A DNA stretch of 64,000 nt from Buchnera aphidicola (Nipponaphis monzeni) (GTDB lineage: Bacteria > Pseudomonadota > Gammaproteobacteria > Enterobacterales > Enterobacteriaceae). Positions 56,458 to 64,000 of this stretch are shown here, piece after piece. Location: the NCBI RefSeq assembly GCF_006741185.1, contig NZ_AP019379.1, positions 496,001-560,000 of the forward strand, written 5' to 3'. The number at the start of each line of letters is the position of its first letter. The stretch's first letter is position 1. Position numbers and translations under genes: made by a program. The notes under the pieces are model-generated. The model ran no database searches, had not been told where the DNA came from, and saw only the letters and a program-made list of their open reading frames with translations.

Positions 56458-57984
56458 TTAAATTATCTTTAATTCTATCATATTATTTTTAACATTTATT
56501 TTTATAATTTTGACATTTAAAATGTCTCCTACATGATATTTTTTTTTATTTTTTTTACCAATTAATTGATTTTTATTAGGGTAAAATATATAAAAATCAT
56601 CTTTTAAACTTGATAAACGTAACAATCCATCAATATGAAATTTATCTAGCTCTACAAATAAACCAAAAGAAGTAATAGTATGAATTACACCTTGATGTAT
56701 ATTTTTCATCTTAATTTTTAAAAAATGACATTTTATTTGATCAAGTACATGCCTAGTAACTTTTTCTATACGATTTTCAAGATTAGATAAATAATCACCT
56801 AAATATTTAATATGTTCTTCAGTATATAAATAACCACCTGTATAATATCTGTTAGTATAACTTTTTTTATTACAATATAGTAAATATTTAATAATTCTAT
56901 GTATAATTAAATCAGAATACCGTCTAATAGGAGATGTAAAATGTGTATACGACATTAAACCTAAACCAAAATGCCCTACATTTTTATTACTATAAATTGC
57001 TTTGTTCATTGAACGTAATAATATTTTTTGAATAATTTGATCACATGGATGTTTTTTAATCATAGTTAAAAAATGTATATAATCAACTGATGATACATTA
57101 CTTTGAATATGAATAGGTAAATTAAATTTTTTTAATATCAATCGCATATTTAAAATATTACTTTTAATAGGATAACTATGAACTCTAAACAAAAGTACTT
57201 TATTATTTTGAATAATATATGTAGCTGCTAATATATTTGCTAAAATCATACATAATTCAATTAACTGATGAACTAAATTTTTTTGATGAATAAATATCTT
57301 TTTAACTTTAAACCGATTATCTAACACAACTTTTGATTCATGAATTTTAAAAAAAATACACTTTTCTAATTCATTAATTTTTTTTAAAATTAAATACATT
57401 TGATATAAATTATTTATTGAAATTAACAATTTTTTATATTTTCTACACCAAAATTGATTTTTATTCCATATTTTCCAAACAATATTATAACTAAGACGAG
57501 CTTTAGAGTTAATCACAGCTTCATAAAATTTATATTCAAGTACTTTTTCTAAATCTGTAGAAATAATAATATCACATACTAAACATAACCTATCTTCATG
57601 AGGAATTATAGAGCAAATATTATTAGATAGTTGTTTTGGTAGCATAGATATAACTTTAGAAGGAAAATATATTGATGCCCCTCTTTTTTTAGCTTCTTCA
57701 TCAATGTAAGTGTTAGGTCTAACATAATAACTAACATCAGAAATAGCTACTATTAAATTCCATCTATTTCCTACAAGAGATTTACAAAAAATTGCATCAT
57801 CAAAGTCTTTTGCGTCTTCTTCATCAATAGTTATAAAATCTAATGTTCTTAAATCTATTCTTGTAATATTTGATATAATATTACTATTTTTATAATTTAA
57901 AATTTCTTGCTTTAACTTATCAGACCAACTTTCAGGAATAGAATTTTTATGAATTATATTTTTTATTATAGTTGAAATATCCAT
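56458..57984 (-). CDS. rnr: RNase R, shortened: catalytic and S1 domains only
   Basis: RNase R is a 3'-5' exoribonuclease that degrades structured RNA. The protein here has 508 residues, against about 813 in E. coli. The RNB catalytic domain is complete, with active-site aspartates D54, D60, D62 and D63 matching E. coli D272, D278, D280 and D281; an S1 domain follows at about 425-505. The N-terminal helix-turn-helix and both cold-shock domains, and the lysine-rich tail, are missing. An in-frame stop at 58000-58002 lies five codons before the ATG, so no longer form exists; AGG stands six bases before the ATG. The frame is otherwise unbroken, so it is probably a working short enzyme. Confidence 0.9.
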   Translation of the reverse strand: MDISTIIKNIIHKNSIPESWSDKLKQEILNYKNSNIISNITRIDLRTLDFITIDEEDAKDFDDAIFCKSLVGNRWNLIVAISDVSYYVRPNTYIDEEAKKRGASIYFPSKVISMLPKQLSNNICSIIPHEDRLCLVCDIIISTDLEKVLEYKFYEAVINSKARLSYNIVWKIWNKNQFWCRKYKKLLISINNLYQMYLILKKINELEKCIFFKIHESKVVLDNRFKVKKIFIHQKNLVHQLIELCMILANILAATYIIQNNKVLLFRVHSYPIKSNILNMRLILKKFNLPIHIQSNVSSVDYIHFLTMIKKHPCDQIIQKILLRSMNKAIYSNKNVGHFGLGLMSYTHFTSPIRRYSDLIIHRIIKYLLYCNKKSYTNRYYTGGYLYTEEHIKYLGDYLSNLENRIEKVTRHVLDQIKCHFLKIKMKNIHQGVIHTITSFGLFVELDKFHIDGLLRLSSLKDDFYIFYPNKNQLIGKKNKKKYHVGDILNVKIIKINVKNNMIELKII

Positions 57985-58749
57985 AATTAACCTAACGTAC
58001 TATTATTACATAGTTTAAAAATATTAACAATAATACAAAATATCATAATGATAATTTATTTAACAATGGTTTTTGCATTCATGTAAAATAATTAATAAAA
58101 TATAATATATTTAACTTAACTTATTAAAAAATAATTATTTTAAAATATTTTTTTACATCACTACAAATTTATACATCTGTAATTTTTTTGTAATATTATA
58201 AAAAAATAAAATTTGCTAATATTATTTTCTATAATAAATATATAAATCGTACAAATACATATAAGTAAAAATGTACATGCATAAAAATATTTTTACATTT
58301 CATTGATCAGTCATCATGATTCTGATTACTAAAAAATCAGTCGCATTTAACAACTTATAAACATTTTATTTTTAATTTTAATGAAAAAATTTATTTTTTT
58401 TAATCTTTATCTTGTAAAGATTAGCTAATTATTGTATCAAATATGTCTATATTTTATTAAATTTATTTAGAAAAAATTAGATGTCAATTAACTAATATTT
58501 TTTTTAAAAAAAATGGTTTTACATAAAAAAATATTAAGTAAATAATTACAAAACGTTATATTGAATTTGTCAATAAAAAAATTAATTAAAAACATTTTTA
58601 TTTATAAAACATCATAATATTTGAAAATTCAAATGTAAAAAAACATCAATTTACATAATTAAATAACGTATTAATAGCAAATAAATTATATATTTCAAAT
58701 ATATAATATATAATATTGTATTTTATACAATTAAAAAAAAACATTTTGT
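57985..58749 (-). other. Spacer between purA and rnr, site of the lost rnr 5' half
   Basis: About 765 bases where E. coli-like spacing would place about 650 bases of rnr coding for the missing domains (and nsrR). I found no recognisable cold-shock domain fragment. It contains a 9-bp hairpin (58401-58423), a G+C-bearing patch near 58300-58350 with ATCAGTC twice, a promoter-like pair, and a 23-base AT palindrome at 58685-58707. Confidence 0.6.
58545..58573 (-). promoter_or_regulatory. Promoter candidate toward rnr
   Basis: TTGACA (58568-58573) and TGTAAT (58545-58550) are 17 bases apart on the minus strand. The -10 matches five of six. It would start a transcript about 550 bases before rnr, which could also carry rpsF, rpsR and rplI. 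Confidence 0.5.
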
Positions 58750-60042
58750 TTAACGTAAATTTATATCTTTTAATATTATTGTATCTAATCTACTAGGTCC
58801 TGTAGAAACTATACTAATTGGAATTTCTAATATTTCTTCAATTCTAAGAATGTAATTTTTAGCTTCTATAGGTAATAAATTAAACTGTGTAATTTTATAA
58901 CAACTTTGACTCCATCCAGGTAAAATTTCATAAATAGGTTCAATGATATCCCAATCACTTATGATATATGGAATTTCCATATTACATTTACCAGTTTTAC
59001 TATTTTTATAACCAATACATATTTTTAACTCATTTAAATCATCTAAAACATCTAATTTAGTTAAACATAAAGAAGTTACAGAATTTATTTGAATACTTCG
59101 TTTAATAATAACTGTATCTAACCATCCTATTCTTCTACGACGGCCAGTAGTGGTACCAAATTCTCTTCCTTTTGTACATAAGTGTGTACTGATTCCATCT
59201 AATATCTCTGTAGGGAAGGGGCCTGACCCAACTCGAGTTGTATATGATTTTGATACTCCTATAACATTGTTAATTTGTGTAGGACCAACTCCCGCTCCTG
59301 CTGTCACTCCTCCAGATATAGTATTTGAAGATGTTACGTAAGGATAACTTCCATGATCTACATCTAAAAGAAACCCCTGTGATCCTTCAAACATTATGGA
59401 CAAGTTGTTTTTAATCGCGTTACATAATATAATAGGCACATCCCCTACTAAATCTAATAATAAATCTTTATATTGTAATAACTCTTGTAAAACATCACTT
59501 ATTAAAATAGGTGTTTTATGATAAAAATGTACTAATTGATGATTGTAATATCTTAATACTTTTTCTAAAGAACTTATTACAAAATTTTCATTATTTAAAT
59601 CACCAATACGTAAACTTCTTCTTGCTACTTTATCTTCATAAGCTGGCCCAATACCACAACCAGTAGTCCCAATTTTATCTATTTCTTCCCTAGCTTTATC
59701 CATAGCAACATGGTATTTTAACACTAAACTACAATATCCTGAAATAATTAAACGATTCTTAATAGAAACATTATGTTTTTTTAACATATTAATTTCTTTT
59801 ACTAAAGCTGAAGGAGAAACTACAACTCCATTACCTATAATACATATTTTATGTTTATTTAAAATTCCTGAAGGTATTAAATGTAAAATTATTCTGTTAT
59901 TATTAACAATAATAGTATGGCCTGCATTATGCCCGCCCTGATATCTAACTATATATTTTACTTTTTCAGTTAAAAAATCAACAATTTTCCCCTTTCCTTC
60001 ATCTCCCCATTGCATACCTAATACTACAACATTTTTAGCCAT
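58750..60042 (-). CDS. purA: Adenylosuccinate synthetase
   Basis: This GTP-dependent enzyme makes adenylosuccinate from IMP and aspartate on the way to AMP. The 430 residues (E. coli 432) begin MAKNVVVLGMQWGDEGKGK, with the GTP loop GDEGKGK at 13-19; NAGHTI near 38-43 has the catalytic histidine, and TTGRRRRIGWLD near 298-309 binds IMP and aspartate. It lies upstream of rnr, as in E. coli. Confidence 0.97.
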   Translation of the reverse strand: MAKNVVVLGMQWGDEGKGKIVDFLTEKVKYIVRYQGGHNAGHTIIVNNNRIILHLIPSGILNKHKICIIGNGVVVSPSALVKEINMLKKHNVSIKNRLIISGYCSLVLKYHVAMDKAREEIDKIGTTGCGIGPAYEDKVARRSLRIGDLNNENFVISSLEKVLRYYNHQLVHFYHKTPILISDVLQELLQYKDLLLDLVGDVPIILCNAIKNNLSIMFEGSQGFLLDVDHGSYPYVTSSNTISGGVTAGAGVGPTQINNVIGVSKSYTTRVGSGPFPTEILDGISTHLCTKGREFGTTTGRRRRIGWLDTVIIKRSIQINSVTSLCLTKLDVLDDLNELKICIGYKNSKTGKCNMEIPYIISDWDIIEPIYEILPGWSQSCYKITQFNLLPIEAKNYILRIEEILEIPISIVSTGPSRLDTIILKDINLR

Positions 60043-62635
60043 AACGAGTCCTTTAAAATAGAAAATGTATTATTTGTATTAAATAATTACTAATTAAATC
60101 ATTTAAATATTTTTTTATTGAAAAATGTTAAATATTATTTTTTTTAAAAAAATTGTTAGAGTAATATATAAACAAAATAAAATATACTTAAAAATATCAA
60201 CAATAATTTAATATTAATTAATTATAGTTGATATAAAGAAATAAAATAACCTACACAAATAAAAATATAGTTTTAAAAAATATTATTTTTATTTAAAACA
60301 TTTTAAATAATTATTCATAAAAAATAATTTATTGATCTAATTTAATTATTAATACTGTTTTAATGTCACAATAACTTTATTACTTTATTATCAATTCTAT
60401 ATCTATTTTTTTTTAAATTTTTTATTTGTTAATACTTATTATTTCATAAAATATTATATTTCTAAAAGAATTTTATATTAAAAAAATACTTTTAGAAATA
60501 AATTAATTGTATTAATAAAAAAATATATTATTTATATATCTATTTTTTTATATTATTATTTAATAAATCTTTAATTATTATTTGATAATAAAAATATCGT
60601 TAAATTTTGTTAGTAATTATTTTTTTTTTTGAATTAATCAAGTAAACTACAAAATAAATTAATATTTAATACTAATTTTATATTCACAAACAATTTATTG
60701 AAAGTATTTAATAATTTATTATATATTTAAATATTCTGTAATAATATTTCATATGTTAATTTATTTATCACTAATTAATACCTCTAAGTTAACAATATTA
60801 GTTATATTTATAAAAAATAAAATGTTTTTTTTAAAAAAAATTTGATTTAATTTAATATTTTAACAAGTATTTTATTCTTTTTAACAATAAATTTATCTAT
60901 AAATATTATTTATAATTTTTATCTGTATATATAATATTAATAATGTTAATACGTAAAATATCAAATATAATATTTAATGTATAAAATAAATTATTCAATA
61001 TATTACGGACACTATTTTACTAAACATTAAAAAACTTACTTTTTATATACATAAAAAATAAATAATTCATTACAACTAATAAACAAAAAAAATTAAATAA
61101 TCTAAAATATAAACCTATATTTTATATATTTGTATTCTTAATTTTAAATGTAATGTATAATTATACGTATTACATATTTTCTTTAAAAAAATATATTTAA
61201 AATGTAATAAATACTAACATTTGATAATGCTACATTCAAACATTTAAAAAACATATAAAAAAATTAATTTCATTTAATAAATTTTTTAAATATTTCAATA
61301 AAAAATATACTATTGTTTTATAAATTTTTTATTATCATCATAATAATGATATTGTATAATATAATATATATTAAAAATTTTCATGAGACAATTATTTAAT
61401 AAATTTACATTATAAAAAAAATTTTAAAAATAAAAATTTTTTTATAAATTTTCAAAACATATGATTTTTTGATACTGTACAATATATATATTGTATAAAA
61501 AATTTTTTTTAAACTTATATTTCTATTTTAAACAACATTATATTAGTATAATCTTTCACATCTTTATACATTTTTAACTTTTTTTAAAATTTATATAAAA
61601 TCACCAAAAAATTAAAACTTATTCTTCATAAAAAAATATTATATAAAAACTTACTACTTAATACAATAATTCAAACATTATACATTTAAGTATTTCTTTT
61701 ATTTTTTTGGTAATAAATAATTTATATAAAATATATAATTCATCGCAAAATTGTTTATACTTAAGTAACCAATAACATTTATTAATAAATTATTGATCAT
61801 TTACTTTAAAAAAATAACCTTAGAAATAATAATAAAAAATAATTAACAAAATATTTATTATTATAATAATTATCTATATAAATAAACAACGCTCTTATTC
61901 AATTATTAATATTTTTTTTTAAAAATTAATTTTATACAGTCACAACAACAACATTTTAATGTAATATACAATACATTAAGTATTTAAATTTTATTAAAAT
62001 TATCGTAGAAATTTTATTCTATTTTACAACTATAAAAAAATTACTTATTATTTAAATAAACATACAAATTATATTTTATAAATTAAATTTAAAATAACAA
62101 AAAATTTAATAAAACAAAATTAAAAAAACAACTTATAAAAATATTTTTTATATAAATGATTGTTAATGATTCTTTCATAAATAATTAACATCTATTATGT
62201 AAATCATATTTGTTTAAAACATTTAATTATTATTTACTATAAAATAATACAACATAACATGTAATTAACTATTTTATAAATTAAACATTAAATTTCAAGA
62301 TCATAAAACGTACTATCAATAACTAGTGATAATTTTATTAAAAAAATAACCTTTTTTATATATAAATATTTTAAATATTATTAAAATGAATTATTAAATA
62401 ACTAATAACTGTTTTTTTTTAAAAAAAATATTTATATTATTTATAAAATTTATTCACAAAAATTTTTTTAAAAATATTATTTATAATAAAAACCATTAAT
62501 ACAAAATACATTCTATAATATTAAATACTACAAAATAGTATTCTTAAATATTAAAAAACTAATTAATTTTATTTATTTTAAAAAAAATAAAAAATATAAA
62601 ACGAATAAATGATATTACACACTTATTTATTAATA
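60043..62635. other. 2.6 kb gene-free region between purA and miaA
   Basis: The largest gap in the window; no frame above about 60 codons. In E. coli hfq, hflX, hflK, hflC and yjeT lie here. The sequence is almost only A and T, with scattered T-run/A-run palindromes (60828-60843, 61500-61510, 61911-61925, 62410-62430) and a perfect 18-base palindrome at 61478-61495 followed by A and T runs. Confidence 0.7.
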
Positions 62636-63565
62636 CTATAAATTTATAATATTTAATATTTGTTTAATATGATATTGTTGATAACTTGATTCTAAATAAT
62701 GTATATCTTCCCATTTACGTAACCATGTAATTTGATGTTTAGCTAATTTATTAGTTGATAAAATAGTATCCAACACCATATCATTATAATTAATTTTTTT
62801 ATGTATATACAACCACATTTGAGAATAACCAATACATCGCATTGAAGGTGAATTTAACGTTAAACCCCATTTGTTAATTAATTGTTTCACTTCTTCTTCA
62901 AAACCTATTTCTATCATTTTTTTAAATCGATTTTGAATTCTGTTAATTAACCACTCTTTATTAGATGGAATAATTGAAAACTGAAATAAATTATATGGAA
63001 ATTTTGAGTGCTTTACTTTTAACTGCTCACTTAAAGTGTATCCTGAAAGAAAGTATACTTCTAAAGCTCTAAGAATTCTTTGTATATCATTAGGATGTAT
63101 TTTATTAGCTGATAGTGGATCTATTTGTATTAATTTTTTATATAAAAAAATGTTTCCCTTTTCATTTATTTCTTTTAAAAAAAGAGTTCTTAATGCAATA
63201 TTTCTTTTTGGTAAAATAGCTAATCCATTTAACAATATTTTAAAATATAACATTGTTCCTCCTACCAACAACGGTATCTTCCCTAAAGAAATAACTTTTT
63301 TAATTTCTTTTAAAGCATCGTAATAAAAATCAGCTACTGAATACAATTCATTTGGGTTTTTAATATCTATCAATCTGTGGGTAACAGTATTCAATTCCCT
63401 TTCAATAATTTTAGCTGTACCAATATTCATTTCCTTATAAATTAATTTAGAATCTACACTAATTAATTCTACAGGAATAATTTTTTGAAGATTAACTGCA
63501 AGAGCAGTTTTTCCACTAGCTGTAGGACCCATTAAAAAAATTACAATTGGAAATTTTTTTTTCAC
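62636..63565 (-). CDS. miaA: tRNA dimethylallyltransferase
   Basis: MiaA adds a dimethylallyl group to A37 of tRNAs that read U-starting codons. The 309 residues (E. coli 316) have the P-loop GPTASGKT at 13-20, the VDSKLIYKEMNIGTAK segment near 37-52 and the GGTMLYFKILLNGLA segment near 100-114. The C-terminal HQITWLRKW matches. In E. coli mutL lies just upstream; here only a likely fragment is seen. Confidence 0.96.
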   Translation of the reverse strand: MKKKFPIVIFLMGPTASGKTALAVNLQKIIPVELISVDSKLIYKEMNIGTAKIIERELNTVTHRLIDIKNPNELYSVADFYYDALKEIKKVISLGKIPLLVGGTMLYFKILLNGLAILPKRNIALRTLFLKEINEKGNIFLYKKLIQIDPLSANKIHPNDIQRILRALEVYFLSGYTLSEQLKVKHSKFPYNLFQFSIIPSNKEWLINRIQNRFKKMIEIGFEEEVKQLINKWGLTLNSPSMRCIGYSQMWLYIHKKINYNDMVLDTILSTNKLAKHQITWLRKWEDIHYLESSYQQYHIKQILNIINL

Positions 63566-64000
63566 TATTATAAAGCACTCAATTAAAATTTGTTAAAAAT
63601 TTTTTATTATTTAATAATATTTAAAAAAAATTATATGACAAATTATTTTTTATAATACATACAAATATATATAAATATATATTAAAGTATCTAACAAAAG
63701 TATGTTTTTCATAACAAAAAAAATTATTTTTTATTATTTGTATTACTTTTTTAAATTATTTTACAAAAAACATGTTCCCAATATTATACGGATACTTATA
63801 ATTCCATCATTAATAATAGCTATATTGCGATTAACAATCTAAACATTAAGTTAATAATTAATATTTAAATTATTACTACATTAATGCTGTTGAATAAAAA
63901 AAATTATTAATTTTTTAAAATTATAAAAAAAATTTAAACTAGTAATTATTAATTATCTGTCCATTATTTTATTAAAATGTTTAGTAATATATTATTTATT
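63566..64000. other. Spacer upstream of miaA
   Basis: 435 bases to the window edge, AT-rich, without a full gene. A patch at about 63764-63838 is less AT-rich and looks like a remnant of mutL. Confidence 0.6.
63764..63838 (-). pseudogene. mutL: Possible remnant of mutL
   Basis: Read on the minus strand, 25 codons between two stops include IAIINDGIISIRI and a later cysteine. This lines up without gaps with the MutL segment IDIERGGAKLIRIRDNGCG of E. coli (7 of 20 identical: I, I, G, I, R, I, C). Strand and place upstream of miaA agree with E. coli mutL-miaA. The rest of mutL is not visible, so large deletions would be needed. The match is short and could be chance. Confidence 0.35.

Overview
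The window is a very AT-rich stretch of a reduced gammaproteobacterial chromosome. Almost every gene is an ortholog of an Escherichia coli housekeeping gene, in local E. coli order, and the genes are separated by AT-only spacers. I found no mobile element, phage gene, CRISPR array or unrecognised long gene. The arrangement aroE / tRNA-Glu / 23S / 5S with no 16S gene beside it is the one known from Buchnera aphidicola, the aphid endosymbiont. I therefore read the window as Buchnera or a very close relative; the strain or host aphid cannot be told from the sequence alone.

Layout. Positions 1-4.4 kb hold the end of htpG, then adk, tRNA-Arg(UCU), folD, cysS, ybeD and cspE. Positions 4.5-8.9 kb are a minus-strand aroE, tRNA-Glu(UUC), 23S, 5S unit. 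After a 1 kb gene-free divergent spacer come def and fmt. From 11.5 to 25.3 kb the alpha, spc and S10 ribosomal protein operons run without interruption on the minus strand (rplQ to rpsJ, with rpoA, secY and rpmJ). A good Rho-independent terminator separates them from the str operon (tufA, fusA, rpsG, rpsL), which is followed upstream by tusBCD. Positions 32-39 kb carry argD, trpS, rpe, aroB and aroK in a desert of spacers. Positions 39-52.9 kb carry tRNA-Ser(GGA), nfuA, bioH, ssb, dnaB, gshB, ruvX, yggS, hemW, trmB, mutY, yggX and sbcB. Positions 53-64 kb carry tRNA-Asn, tRNA-Ile2(CAU), dut, rplI, rpsR, rpsF, a shortened rnr, purA, a 2.6 kb gene-free region, and miaA.

Together the genes support translation (27 ribosomal proteins, EF-Tu, EF-G, rRNA, five tRNAs, Def/Fmt, two tRNA synthetases), tRNA modification (TusBCD, MiaA, TrmB), transcription (RpoA), secretion (SecY), replication and repair (DnaB, SSB, MutY, ExoI, dUTPase), and synthesis of aromatic amino acid precursors and arginine (AroB, AroE, AroK, ArgD). 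The last group fits a symbiont that supplies amino acids to its host.

I did not find a new multi-gene system. The points most worth a second look are signs of reduction. RNase R has lost its whole N-terminal RNA-binding half but keeps a ribosome-binding site. Peptide deformylase lacks its C-terminal ribosome-binding helix. There is a U-U mismatch in the anticodon stem of tRNA-Ile2 and a probable mutL remnant upstream of miaA. There is a perfect 19-bp inverted repeat before gshB, and clusters of T-run/A-run palindromes in the spacers. Long A tracts interrupt neither frame nor gene but lie inside several coding sequences.
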